NCBI GenBank assembly: GCA_013202895.1
Contig: JABMPR010000112.1
Span: 1-47,835 of the forward strand
Reading direction: 5' to 3'
DNA: 47,835 nt
Source: a bacterium
GTDB lineage: Bacteria > Fidelibacterota > UBA8477 > JABMPR01
The notes beneath the pieces are model-generated. The model ran no database searches. It saw only the letters and a list, made by a program, of their open reading frames with translations, and was not told the DNA's origin. Numbering within the stretch: the first letter of the stretch is position 1; each line of letters opens with the position of its first letter. Of the stretch, positions 1 to 10,191 are shown in pieces. Made by a program: the position numbers and the translations under genes.

Positions 1-1107
1 GAAGGCATCACCTTCCATGAACTGGTGGCACCTTTATCCTTTAGTGGGAATGAAAAGGTCACTCAAATTTCTTGTCAAAAAATGGAGCTGGGTGAGCCTG
101 ATGCCAGCGGTCGCCGTCGCCCAATTCCTATAGCAGGTGAGATTTTCAGCTTTCCTGTTGATACAGTGATTCCAGCCATCGGTCAAAAGATAATTGTGGA
201 TTTTATTGAGGATCAGGATCTCAAAGTTAACCTGAAGACCGGGACCACTCAAATCTCCCATGTCTATGCTGGCGGCGATGCGGTGCGAGGAGCCTCCAGT
301 GTCATAAATGCTATCAGTGATGGTCAAAATGCTGCCAGGCATATGCTGAACGATTTTCAAGTTCACGACTCTCAACCTTACAGGAAAAAGAAACGGCACG
401 TCAGCATAAATGAGTTGAAAATGAAAGCAGCTGTCCGGGAATATGGGATAGAACCGCCTCACGCTTCGAAGGACCTCACTTCTGATTTTCCCATGGTTCA
501 CAGGACTTTGACAGAGAAAGAAGCACGAGCTGAAGCAGAGCGCTGTCTCCTGTGCGATGATTTTTGCAGCGTCTGTGTGGGTGTCTGTCCCAACCTGGCC
601 AATTTGACTTATCTGGTAAAACCTACTGAATATTCTGTTCAGGAGTACTCCAATAAGGATGGTGTATTGGAAGTTTCTGAAGCCGGGATCTTTAGTGTTT
701 CTCAGGAGCCTCAGGTTCTGAATATCGGCGATTTTTGTAACGAATGCGGAAATTGTACGACCTTTTGCCCTACATCAGGTGATCCATACAAAGACAAACC
801 CCGATTGCATATCTCAGAAGCTAGCTATGACGAGGCTGATTCTGGCTATCGACTGGATGCTAACGGGCTGCGTTTAAAAGCTGATGATTACCAGGCGGTA
901 TTGACCTCTTACAATGGTGATTATCTGTATCATTCACCAATGGCTAAAGTTCGTTTTGATGCCAAGACTAAGGCCATAAATTCTCTGAATCTAGAACCTG
1001 ACACCGAATTCTTTTCCACCCAGGAGGCTCTGGAAATGATTGTGTTGTATGAGAACTTGAAGGATAATCCAATTATTATTGATGGTGATATCAATATTGA
1101 AACTTGA
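1..1107 (+). CDS. ygfK: YgfK-like putative selenate reductase / NAD(P)-FAD oxidoreductase with 4Fe-4S motifs (5' truncated by window edge)
   Basis: Frame is open from base 1 (EGITFHELVAPLSF...). Has AGGDAVRGASSVINAISDG (FAD/NAD oxidoreductase), EAERCLLCDDFCSVCVGVCPN and CNECGNCTTFCPTSGDPYKDKPRL, typical of the YgfK C-terminus. Followed by an ssnA-like gene and xdh genes, as in the E. coli ygfK-ssnA-ygfM-xdhD locus. Confidence 0.85.
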   Translation, partial: EGITFHELVAPLSFSGNEKVTQISCQKMELGEPDASGRRRPIPIAGEIFSFPVDTVIPAIGQKIIVDFIEDQDLKVNLKTGTTQISHVYAGGDAVRGASSVINAISDGQNAARHMLNDFQVHDSQPYRKKKRHVSINELKMKAAVREYGIEPPHASKDLTSDFPMVHRTLTEKEARAEAERCLLCDDFCSVCVGVCPNLANLTYLVKPTEYSVQEYSNKDGVLEVSEAGIFSVSQEPQVLNIGDFCNECGNCTTFCPTSGDPYKDKPRLHISEASYDEADSGYRLDANGLRLKADDYQAVLTSYNGDYLYHSPMAKVRFDAKTKAINSLNLEPDTEFFSTQEALEMIVLYENLKDNPIIIDGDINIET

Positions 1108-1201
1108 AACTTAAAACTTGAAACTTTTGCTTGATATCTTGGTGCGAAATGACGAATATAGCCAAACGGTTTTATAACAATCCAGCCCAAGAAGTGTTTA
1201 T

Positions 1202-1558
1202 ATGAAAGAGATTACATCGCTTGATGTGTATAATTTATCTGAAAAACTGTCTGATGACATATGGCATCTGTATGACACCTGGAATAAAAAAGCCCAAAAT
1301 ACTCTTGGGCTTCAAATAATAAGGTCTGCTGATAGCATCTCCGCGAACCTGGCTGAAGGATATGGTCGATATAGTTTCGCTGACCGTAAAAGATTTTACA
1401 TGTATTCAAGAGGTTCTTTTGAAGAGACCAAAGCCTGGCTTCGTAAAGCACACCGACGAAACCTCCTTACGGATGAGACAAGTGAATTATTGCAGGAAAT
1501 CATACAAGAACTCGGACCGAAATTAAATGCTTTTATTAATAGCCCCAGACCCCATTAG
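1202..1558 (+). CDS. Four-helix-bundle protein (23S rRNA intervening-sequence protein / S23 family)
   Basis: 118 aa; GLQIIRSADSISANLAEGYGRYSFADRKRFYMYSRGSFEETKAWL is the hallmark of this family. Confidence 0.88.
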   Translation: MKEITSLDVYNLSEKLSDDIWHLYDTWNKKAQNTLGLQIIRSADSISANLAEGYGRYSFADRKRFYMYSRGSFEETKAWLRKAHRRNLLTDETSELLQEIIQELGPKLNAFINSPRPH

Positions 1559-1654
1559 GATGATTGCGGTGGTAGTAAAGCACCACCATTTTCAACTTTC
1601 AGGTTTCTGTTATTTTTTGAGAAAGTCGTGTCTAATTTCTAAAGATAATATCCT

Positions 1655-3061
1655 ATGAAAACGCTACTTATAAAAAACCCGCTCAGGGTGGCCTGCATGG
1701 ACGATCAGGGCTCGGAATTTTCCGGGGGGCACATTTTCATACAGAAGGGTGTTATCAAATCGATTGGACCTGAAGCTATAGATATTCAAGCAGATGAAAT
1801 AATTGACGCAACTGGAATGGTTGTTACTCCCGGGTTTATCAATACCCACCATCACCTGTATCAGACCTTGACCAGGAACATTCCCCTGATGCAGGATCAG
1901 CCATTATTCTCATGGCTGAATAATCATTATGAAGTCTGGCGTGAGATCACCGATGAAGCAATCCATATAAGCACTCAGATCGGGTTACTGGAGCTGATGA
2001 AAAGCGGCGTGACCTGTAGCTCAGACCATTTGTATTTATTCCCTGCTCAAGCAAATCAGGAGCTTATCGACACGGAAATAGAAGCAGCAAAGGCTCTGGG
2101 GATCCGTTTCCACCCTACGCGCGGCTCCATGTCTCTAGGTAGATCGAGTGGCGGGCTTCCACCTGACGACGTAGTACAATCTGAATCTGTCATTCAAAAA
2201 GATACTGAGCGCCTGGTTGCTAAATTTCACGATGCAAGCCATGGTGCTATGACGCGTATCGCCCTCGCCCCATGCTCACCTTTCTCGGTCACTCCTCAGC
2301 TCATGAAACAAACCGCACAATATGCCCAAAGCGAGGGACTGCAAATACATACTCACCTGGCTGAGACCTTGGACGAGGAAAAGTATTGTCTGGAGACATT
2401 TGGTAAGCGTCCAGTTGCATTAATGGAATCCCTGAATTGGTTGACAAATAATTCCTGGTTTGCCCATTCAGTTCATTTGAATGATGCTGAAATACGGATT
2501 ATGGGTGAAAGAGGCGTTGGAATTTCTCACTGCCCCTCATCCAATCTGCGACTGGGTTCTGGTATAGCCAAGGTTAGAGAAATGCTGGATGCCGGAGTAA
2601 ATGTCAGTCTGGGAGTGGATGGGAGTGCCTCCAATGATTCGGGAGACATGCTACTGGAAATGCGTAATGCCATGCTCATCTCCAGGCTTCGGGAAGAACA
2701 GTATTGGCTAAGTGCCAGAGATGTACTCCGTTTAGCCACCCGCTCTGGAGCTGCGGTTCTGGGTCGAGATGACATTGGTGAATTAAGTCTGGGTAAACAG
2801 GCTGATCTGGCACTTTTTGACATGGGCGGATTATCTCAAGCAGGAAGTTTATCGGATCCCTTAGCTGCTTTAATATTCACAACCCGCCATAAGCCTGTTG
2901 ACCAATTGATCATTCAAGGTCAAATTGTGATTGGACAGGGTGTCCCTGATTTGAATGAAACACGTCTAATATTGGATCATAATCGAATTGCCAAAGAAAT
3001 GCTGCAACGCGCCCAGAAACGAAGTGGAATAGATTTTCTGAACTCAAATATCAAACCCTAA
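1655..3061 (+). CDS. SsnA / 8-oxoguanine deaminase-like amidohydrolase
   Basis: PGFINTHHHLYQTLTR metal-binding motif, HTHLAET, HCPSSNLRLGSG, GVDGSASNDSGDML; operon context with purine hydroxylase genes. Confidence 0.85.
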   Translation: MKTLLIKNPLRVACMDDQGSEFSGGHIFIQKGVIKSIGPEAIDIQADEIIDATGMVVTPGFINTHHHLYQTLTRNIPLMQDQPLFSWLNNHYEVWREITDEAIHISTQIGLLELMKSGVTCSSDHLYLFPAQANQELIDTEIEAAKALGIRFHPTRGSMSLGRSSGGLPPDDVVQSESVIQKDTERLVAKFHDASHGAMTRIALAPCSPFSVTPQLMKQTAQYAQSEGLQIHTHLAETLDEEKYCLETFGKRPVALMESLNWLTNNSWFAHSVHLNDAEIRIMGERGVGISHCPSSNLRLGSGIAKVREMLDAGVNVSLGVDGSASNDSGDMLLEMRNAMLISRLREEQYWLSARDVLRLATRSGAAVLGRDDIGELSLGKQADLALFDMGGLSQAGSLSDPLAALIFTTRHKPVDQLIIQGQIVIGQGVPDLNETRLILDHNRIAKEMLQRAQKRSGIDFLNSNIKP

Positions 3062-3076
3062 AAACGGACGAAATGC

Positions 3077-3814
3077 ATGTGGTCATCAATTGAACAAATA
3101 ATCAAACCGGATAATTTTAACGACGCCCAAGATCTCAATAAACAAACCGGTTCAGTTCTCTTCGCTGGTGGCTCTTATCTTGTGGCAGACAGAGATAATA
3201 ACACGCAAACACTCCTGGATATAAATCATCTGTTATCAGATCAGATCAAGAAACAAGCGGACAGATTGCAAGTTGGTGCTGGCAGCAGCTTACAAAAGTT
3301 GCTGAAGAAAAGTGATTCCCGAGTGCTTTCCCAGGCGATCATTTCATCCTGCTCTTCAAAAAACATTCGCAATCAGCGCACTCTGGGAGGTGAGATTGCC
3401 CGGGGTCGAACTGATTCTGATCTGCTCATTTACCTACACGTTGCCGGTGCAACACTGCAGATTAATGAGAGCAATCAATACATAAGCCTTCAGGACTGGC
3501 AGGGGGATGGGGTTATATCAAATGTTTTTATACCAGAGAATGACACGCGGTTGGAACGCGTTGCCGTATTAGACTCTGCTCCCGCCTTCGTTATTGTGGC
3601 TGTAAATCAAGGGAGCGATTCGATTTCTCTGGCTGTCGGTGGGAAATCCGAGCGAATACTTTCCAGTAAAATCTCTCTATCACTCGAAGAACCTGAAATA
3701 CAAAAATTTATGGCTCGAGTTAAGACTGTCTTTCACGAAGATCACTTCGGTACACCTTCCTACAAACAGCATTTGGTGTCAAACCTGCTTTCAGATATGA
3801 TGGAGGCAGAATGA
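3077..3814 (+). CDS. Xanthine dehydrogenase FAD-binding subunit (YgfM/CoxM-like)
   Basis: 245 aa; FAGGSYLVADRDN and NIRNQRTLGGEIARGRTDSDL FAD-binding motifs; overlaps the next xdh subunit by 4 nt. Confidence 0.82.
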   Translation: MWSSIEQIIKPDNFNDAQDLNKQTGSVLFAGGSYLVADRDNNTQTLLDINHLLSDQIKKQADRLQVGAGSSLQKLLKKSDSRVLSQAIISSCSSKNIRNQRTLGGEIARGRTDSDLLIYLHVAGATLQINESNQYISLQDWQGDGVISNVFIPENDTRLERVAVLDSAPAFVIVAVNQGSDSISLAVGGKSERILSSKISLSLEEPEIQKFMARVKTVFHEDHFGTPSYKQHLVSNLLSDMMEAE

Positions 3815-4287
3815 TTGTGCAATTTGAGCTCAATGGACGCTTAACCACCAGTGATACAAATCCTGGAACCACCCTGCTGGAATATTTGAGATCTTCTGAA
3901 ATCTACAGCGTAAAACATGGCTGCGATCATGGTGAATGTGGTGCCTGTACCATACTTATTAATAACAAAGCTCATAATGCCTGCCTGATTTTAATGCATC
4001 AGGTAGCTGGTAAAAAAATTGAAACCCTGGAAAGTTTTTCCACCCACGAACACCTGCACCCTTCACAAAAAGCGTTTCTGGATGGTGGTGCAGCTCAATG
4101 TGGATACTGCACCCCCGGGATGTTGATGTCCATCGAAGCTTTGAATCGGGAAGATCAATCGGCTACTGAGGAGGATGTCCGAGATACTTTGAGTGCAAAT
4201 CTCTGTCGCTGTACTGGCTATGTAAAACCAGTGGAAGCAGCCCTGAAAGTATTGGCAGCTTCGAATGATGCTGAGGGTCTGTCATGA
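3811..4287 (+). CDS. Xanthine dehydrogenase 2Fe-2S subunit
   Basis: KHGCDHGECGACTILINNKAHNACL and QCGYCTPGMLMS...NLCRCTGY double 2Fe-2S motifs. Confidence 0.95.
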   Translation: MIVQFELNGRLTTSDTNPGTTLLEYLRSSEIYSVKHGCDHGECGACTILINNKAHNACLILMHQVAGKKIETLESFSTHEHLHPSQKAFLDGGAAQCGYCTPGMLMSIEALNREDQSATEEDVRDTLSANLCRCTGYVKPVEAALKVLAASNDAEGLS

Positions 4288-6560
4288 AAGTGATTGGAAA
4301 AGACACCAGACGCGTAGATGGTCAGGCGCTGGTTAGAGGAAAAGCCCTTTTTTCAGACGATGTTAAGATAAAGGATCTGCTGCATGTGAAGATCCTCCAC
4401 AGCCCTGTCGCCCATGCTCACATCCAAAACATTGACACCAAAAAAGCAGAGGCATTGAATGGGGTTATTCGTGTATACACGTACAAGGATTTCACTCCAC
4501 ATTACTATACCACCGCCGGACAGGGCTATCCTGAACCCAGTCCACGAGATACGCTGATTCTGGATTCAACCGTTAGATATGTAGGTGATCGGGTTGCTTT
4601 CGTGGCAGCAGAAACATTGGAAATTGCCGAGCAGGCACTGGATTTAATTGAGGTAGAGTATGAAGAGCTACCCTGCGTTTTTGATGCTGAGAAAGCCATG
4701 TCTGCCGGTTTTGCTATTCACAAATCGGACGGGCCCACTGGCATCCATGACGCAGCAAACAATATTGCAGCTCATCTGGATGCTGAACTGGGCGATGTTG
4801 AAAAAGCGCTAAGCAATTCAAGCGCTGTCTTCGAGGGAACATACACTACACCGTTTGTGCAAATGGCCTCTATTGAACCGCATATTTCCATTACATGGCT
4901 GGATGAACATAATCGGCTGGTAGTCCGAACAGCGACTCAGGTGCCTTTCCATGTGAGACGTATCCTGGCCGAGATTCTCGATATTCCCATCGCTAGAATC
5001 CGTGTAATCAAGCCACGGATTGGTGGTGGTTTTGGCGGAAAGCAGGAGATTTTGAATGAGGAGCTTGTGGCTACTGTCACATTGTCCACTGGTCGACCTG
5101 CCCGCATCGAATATACAAGAGAGGAAGAGTTGTATGCCGCCCGCTTGCGACATCCTGAAAGACTAAGTTATCGTCTCGGTTTTGATGACAATCAGCTATT
5201 AACAGCCATTGATGTGAACATCCTTGAAAATTGCGGTGCTTATGGCCCCCATGCACTTACCGTTATGTCAGTAACCGCTCAAAAAGCACTCAGCTTATAT
5301 AAAGCTCCCCATATTCGTGTTATTGGAAATGGCGTTTACACCAACCTGCCTATAGGTGGCGCCTATCGCGGCTATGGTGCACCCCAGGCTCTTTTTCCGC
5401 TGGAAAGTCTTATGGATGAAGCAGCCAATGAGATGGGTATTGATCCGATTGACTTACGGCTGAAAAATTTATTTGAGGTGGGTGACGATATCCCCATCGC
5501 CAAAATTCTTGGTGAAGGTCGGGAAGGTTACCCCATGGTACTGTATAGCACAGAAATTAGAGCCTGTTTGCATGAAGGTCGACGGCTCAGCAATTGGGAT
5601 CATCTCAGAGAGCAGAAACAAACGGGTCGTTATCGACGAGGGATTGGTGTCGCTGTGGCAGGCCAGGGCTCTGGAATTCCCGGAATAGATATGGGCTCCG
5701 CTTTTATCAAAATGAACGAAGATGCCAGCTTTAATCTGCAGATAGGGGCTACCGATCTGGGTACTGGATCGGATACAGCTCTGGCGCAGATTGCGGCGGA
5801 AGTCCTCAATGTGACTGTGGATAAAATTATTGTCTACTCATCTGATACTGACATGACACCCTTTGATACAGGCGCATATGCATCAAGTACAATTTATATC
5901 TCTGGTTCAGCAGTAAAAAAAGCCGCAGAAAACTGTAAGGAAATGATTTTGGAGCAGGGGAAAAAACTGCTGGGAGTTGAACACGCAGAAATCATTGACA
6001 CCAGAGTGGTCGCTCCAAATGGCAAGAACATCTCTTATGAAGATATCTGCACCAAAACATTTTACACTGATGAACAGATGCAGATCATGGGCACAGCCTC
6101 TCATCTAAGCTATGATTCTCCCCCTCCTTTTAATGCATCATTTATTGAGCTTGAAGTAGACACACTTAGCGGAATAGTTCGGGTGATCAAGGTAGTGTCT
6201 GTTACTGATACAGGTCAGGTTATTAATCCAAAAATGGCAGAAGGGCAGGTAGAGGGAGCTATCCCTCAGGCGCTGGGTATGGCTCTCACTGAATTCATGC
6301 CTTTCGATGAAAAAGGACGCATGCTGAACCTGGATTTTAATAGCTATCATATCTATACAGCCAGAGATATGCCTGAGTTGGTGGTGCGCTTCGTAAAGTC
6401 AAATGAACCGACGGGTCCTTATGGTGCAAAGGCCGTTGCCGAGATACCCATCAATGCCCCGGCACCGGCTGTGGCCAATGCCGTTTACAATGCGGTTGGC
6501 GTGCGAATAAGACATTTACCTATCAGACCAGATATGATATTAGATGGACTTGTCTCATAA
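4284..6560 (+). CDS. Xanthine dehydrogenase family molybdopterin-binding subunit
   Basis: 758 aa; GGGFGGKQE, GAYRGYGAPQALFPLES, GTGSDTALAQIAAEVL, TGPYGAKAVAE; overlaps the 2Fe-2S subunit by 4 nt. Confidence 0.95.
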   Translation: MKVIGKDTRRVDGQALVRGKALFSDDVKIKDLLHVKILHSPVAHAHIQNIDTKKAEALNGVIRVYTYKDFTPHYYTTAGQGYPEPSPRDTLILDSTVRYVGDRVAFVAAETLEIAEQALDLIEVEYEELPCVFDAEKAMSAGFAIHKSDGPTGIHDAANNIAAHLDAELGDVEKALSNSSAVFEGTYTTPFVQMASIEPHISITWLDEHNRLVVRTATQVPFHVRRILAEILDIPIARIRVIKPRIGGGFGGKQEILNEELVATVTLSTGRPARIEYTREEELYAARLRHPERLSYRLGFDDNQLLTAIDVNILENCGAYGPHALTVMSVTAQKALSLYKAPHIRVIGNGVYTNLPIGGAYRGYGAPQALFPLESLMDEAANEMGIDPIDLRLKNLFEVGDDIPIAKILGEGREGYPMVLYSTEIRACLHEGRRLSNWDHLREQKQTGRYRRGIGVAVAGQGSGIPGIDMGSAFIKMNEDASFNLQIGATDLGTGSDTALAQIAAEVLNVTVDKIIVYSSDTDMTPFDTGAYASSTIYISGSAVKKAAENCKEMILEQGKKLLGVEHAEIIDTRVVAPNGKNISYEDICTKTFYTDEQMQIMGTASHLSYDSPPPFNASFIELEVDTLSGIVRVIKVVSVTDTGQVINPKMAEGQVEGAIPQALGMALTEFMPFDEKGRMLNLDFNSYHIYTARDMPELVVRFVKSNEPTGPYGAKAVAEIPINAPAPAVANAVYNAVGVRIRHLPIRPDMILDGLVS

Positions 6561-6929
6561 TCTGGAATAAACTCTAATTTTATTCTAGTAATCACTTGGA
6601 ATAATTATCTAATACGCTCAAATACGGGGTAGATGAACTCATTCAAGCAGCAAAGATAGTATTCACCCTGAATAGACTTGTTCAGCTTATTTGAAGCCTT
6701 TTGGCGCGAGAATAATCTCCCTCAATTTTCTTTAGCTTGAGGGGTAATCTATAAAATATGGAGTCAAAGCTGGAGGTTATTGGGCATTAACACCTTAAAA
6801 GTGAAGCCAAACAGACTATTTTTAGCGACAAATCGAATTTTTTTCTTTGAGTCTGCTTGGAAAAAACGAATGCTAAAATACTGTCACTAATTCAGAAGCC
6901 ACAAACAAAACAGAATGGAAAAAGATTTT

Positions 6930-7499
6930 ATGCCAAACAAAATACGCTGTGGATGGGTCCCCCTCCAAAAACCTAAATATGTTGAATACCATGATCAGGA
7001 ATGGGGAAAACCCGTCAATGATGACACCTTGATGTTCGAGTTCCTCGTTCTTGAATCTTTTCAAGCGGGATTGAGTTGGGAGATCATTCTTAATAAGCGG
7101 GAGAATTTTCGAGTCGCTTTTGCCAAATTTGATTTTAAGCAGGTATCTAAATTCGATGAAGAAAAGATCCAGGAGCTACTTCTTGATAAAGGAATCGTAC
7201 GTAATCAGCTCAAAATTAGAGCTGCAATAAATAATGCTCAGCGTTATCTGGAAGTGATTGATGAATTCGGAAGCTTTTGTGATTATTTTTGGACGTTTTC
7301 TGGTGGCAAACCTATTAGAAATCAGGTTAAAACGCTGTCTGATATACCTGCAAGTACAGATCTATCGGACAAAATTTCCAAAGATCTGAAACAACGGGGT
7401 TTCAAATTTTTAGGATCCACTGTCATCTATGCCCATATGCAAGCGGTTGGGATGGTTAACGACCATTCGCAGGCTTGTTTTCGCTATACCGAAGTTTGA
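6930..7499 (+). CDS. tag: DNA-3-methyladenine glycosylase I
   Basis: RCGWVPLQKPKYVEYHDQEWGKPV, FQAGLSWEIILNKRENFR, and C-terminal NDHSQAC supplying Zn ligands (Cys/His...His/Cys). Start could also be the ATG at 6915. Confidence 0.92.
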   Translation: MPNKIRCGWVPLQKPKYVEYHDQEWGKPVNDDTLMFEFLVLESFQAGLSWEIILNKRENFRVAFAKFDFKQVSKFDEEKIQELLLDKGIVRNQLKIRAAINNAQRYLEVIDEFGSFCDYFWTFSGGKPIRNQVKTLSDIPASTDLSDKISKDLKQRGFKFLGSTVIYAHMQAVGMVNDHSQACFRYTEV

Positions 7500-7562
7500 T
7501 TGATTTAGTTTTCGAGGTCTTGATTCCGCCAACCCTAGTGATAATTTCCTAGTTACTCCTGG

Positions 7563-8654
7563 CTAAAAATCTAATCCTAATGAAAGCTGGCCATGGGGTT
7601 CTGAGAAGTGAGATCCGCCCACCCCTAACAGGCGGATTGGTTCACCGGGTATCCAGTTTTTCACAAATAACTTGCAGGCTATTCGATAGATTTCAGCCCC
7701 ATCATCAAGGGGTTCGGGAACCGTATGCTGGCGCGTAAATGTCGAAAAATCACCATAGCGCAGTTTGATCGTGATGGTGGCTGCCATAAACTTGTTCTTT
7801 TTTAGCTGTTCAGCCACTTTAAAACTCAAATTTTCGACTATCTCCAGCAAAGCTTCCTGATCCGCAATGTTTTTTGAAAAGGTGCGCTCAGTGCTGATTG
7901 ATTTGGCTTCATGATCTTCATGGACTGGACGATCATCAATTCCCGCAGCCCATTTTGCCATTGCCTCGCCCAGTTTTCCAAATCGCTGGATAAGTGTAGT
8001 TTCTGGTATGACTGCCATATCGGCTACAGTATAAATCCCATATTTTGCCAAGCGTTCATTGGTCTTAGGTCCAATCCCTGAGATTTTCTTCACCGGCAGG
8101 GGAGACAAAAAATCTATTTCGGATCCAGGGGGCACAACTGTGAGTCCGTTGGGTTTTTTGAAATCTGAAGCAATCTTGGCGATCATTTTATTTGTTGAAA
8201 CTCCTGCGGAAGCAGACAATCCGATGTCCCTTGAAATTCTCAATTGAATTTTACGTGCAATTTCTGTGGCTTCGATCCATTCGTTTACTTGATCACTAAG
8301 ATCCAGATAAGCCTCGTCGATACTCACTTGCTGGATACTGGGTGATTCAGCACGCAGGATACCCATTATTACCTTCGAATACATCCGGTACATCCCATGC
8401 TTGGATGAAATCACAATGAGATCTTTACAGCGTCTGGAGGCTTCGATCATGGGCATGGCTGAATGGATTCCAAATTTTCTGGCCGGGTAGGATGCGGCTG
8501 CTACGACACCTCGATTTTCACTCTTTCCACCAACTACAATAGGCTTGCCTTTTAGAGAGGGATCGCGTAGAACTTCAACCGAGCAGAAAAATGCATCCAG
8601 ATCCAGATGCATAATAGCGCGTGGTTTATTTATGAAGGGTTGCGGGTTTACCAT
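7563..8654 (-). CDS. dinB: DNA polymerase IV (Y-family)
   Basis: IMHLDLDAFFCSVE, VVAAASYPARKFGIHSAMP, QQVSIDEAYLDLS, KISGIGPKTNERLAKYGI. Confidence 0.95.
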   Translation of the reverse strand: MVNPQPFINKPRAIMHLDLDAFFCSVEVLRDPSLKGKPIVVGGKSENRGVVAAASYPARKFGIHSAMPMIEASRRCKDLIVISSKHGMYRMYSKVIMGILRAESPSIQQVSIDEAYLDLSDQVNEWIEATEIARKIQLRISRDIGLSASAGVSTNKMIAKIASDFKKPNGLTVVPPGSEIDFLSPLPVKKISGIGPKTNERLAKYGIYTVADMAVIPETTLIQRFGKLGEAMAKWAAGIDDRPVHEDHEAKSISTERTFSKNIADQEALLEIVENLSFKVAEQLKKNKFMAATITIKLRYGDFSTFTRQHTVPEPLDDGAEIYRIACKLFVKNWIPGEPIRLLGVGGSHFSEPHGQLSLGLDF

Positions 8655-8677
8655 TTAGCTGTTCTGGATCAATTCCT

Positions 8678-10033
8678 CTATTTGAAGCTGATATTCAGCA
8701 TGAGTCCCGGAATGAGATTCACTTTTTGATCTGATCCTACCCCTGTTAGAACTGTTGGGCTTAACGAAACACGATTTGACGAGGTATGCGCAAGTGCTCC
8801 ATCGGGACTAAGATTTAAAATTTGTTGAGTAAGATAGGTTCCCCCACCATAACCGATCAACGCCAGTATCAACAATGGTTCTGTATCCTGAACATCCAGT
8901 AATATACCAGTACCAAAACCAAAAGCAGTACCTGAGGCAGAGCCCAAAAGCATCAGGGTTGATTGACCAAAACTATAATCATGTGCCTTAATAAAATGAT
9001 CATAAGCCAGAGTACTACCAATGGCACCAAGGCTTGAAACCAAAAAGAACATATCGATATCACCATCATCAAATAAAATGGACTGAAACATCATCGTATT
9101 GTAAAAGCCAAAACCCCAGCCTTGCATCAACATGAAGGCATCTCCAAAACTGTACTGTTTGTGGTGGGTCAAACGGTATCCGGCCATTGCACCTAAGGGA
9201 TAGGCAAGCAATTCCAATCTAGTTTTACGTTTTCTCCATTTGTCCATATCCGAATCATATGATTCCTCTTCAGCAAGCCAGTCATATCCAGCATAGTCTG
9301 CAGAATCCGGTTCGGAATCAACAACATTATGGATCAGCCTGCTTGTTATTCCGGCAACCCCGGTCCACATGCTCCAAACCCAGGCTTGACCGTTGGAAGG
9401 TTCGTATTTTTCAAATAGATATTCCCCGGCATAGTGACCAACGGGAGCTGAAGCCATGAGAACCCACATCCAGAGCGTTTCTGGATCATCACTTTGAGCA
9501 GAATCCTCATCATCAGATCCATCATCCAATCCTAAAAGCTGATTAAGGCCAGCTCCGTAGCGCAAACCTAGCAAGGAGCCATAGCGCATCATCTGGGTAC
9601 GAGCATGTGACATATCCATGGTCTTGGTGTACCCGTAGGTTAAATAGAAGGCGCCTCCCATGGAGACCATGACCCCCCCAACATACCAACGCCCATCATC
9701 AGCGTGGAGGACATAGGGAATACCCCAGCCATAGAGTCCCGCTCCCAGGGCAATATTCTGGAGCACCAGGGGCCAACGCCCGGATTGATCCATGGGTTTT
9801 GGAGTTGTGAAGCTCCACCGTGCTTCCCACGTCCGACTGCTATCTAGTGACAACATCATCGACTCAACCAGGATGTTCATGAGTACGCGCTCTTCATCTG
9901 TGATTTTGCCATCAAGCATAGCTGTTTCCCAGGCGTGTCTATAAGTGGATTGCTCCTTTAGCGAGTCACTTGCCTGCCCGGCTAAGCCACTAATAAGAGT
10001 GACCAGCAATAATACCTTTATCATAGTACTCAT
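8678..10033 (-). CDS. Predicted membrane protein of unknown function, N-terminal TerB-like helix motif
   Basis: Internal ATG at 10033 is preceded by GGAGGT, so it is preferred over the upstream start. N-terminal signal-like segment, then DGKITDEERVLMNILVESMMLS resembling the TerB pattern, then Gly/Ala-rich membrane segments. Confidence 0.55.
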   Translation of the reverse strand: MSTMIKVLLLVTLISGLAGQASDSLKEQSTYRHAWETAMLDGKITDEERVLMNILVESMMLSLDSSRTWEARWSFTTPKPMDQSGRWPLVLQNIALGAGLYGWGIPYVLHADDGRWYVGGVMVSMGGAFYLTYGYTKTMDMSHARTQMMRYGSLLGLRYGAGLNQLLGLDDGSDDEDSAQSDDPETLWMWVLMASAPVGHYAGEYLFEKYEPSNGQAWVWSMWTGVAGITSRLIHNVVDSEPDSADYAGYDWLAEEESYDSDMDKWRKRKTRLELLAYPLGAMAGYRLTHHKQYSFGDAFMLMQGWGFGFYNTMMFQSILFDDGDIDMFFLVSSLGAIGSTLAYDHFIKAHDYSFGQSTLMLLGSASGTAFGFGTGILLDVQDTEPLLILALIGYGGGTYLTQQILNLSPDGALAHTSSNRVSLSPTVLTGVGSDQKVNLIPGLMLNISFK

Positions 10034-10191
10034 GAGGACCTCCTTTTTGAGCGAGAAGATAAGCCTTTGCCACAGAATAGTTTCTATTTTTTCCTGATGA
10101 ACGCACAAGACGTCCCTTGCAAAACGAAACCAACAGCTTTAATTAGCAACACTTATTTGTTTGAGTTTTCAGAAAGGAAATTCAAGATCAC

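Noticed and set aside
6719-6743. CCCTCAA/TTGAGGG inverted repeat after the xdh cluster
   Set aside because: Only a 7-bp stem with an 11-nt loop and no T-tract; not enough to call a terminator or ncRNA.
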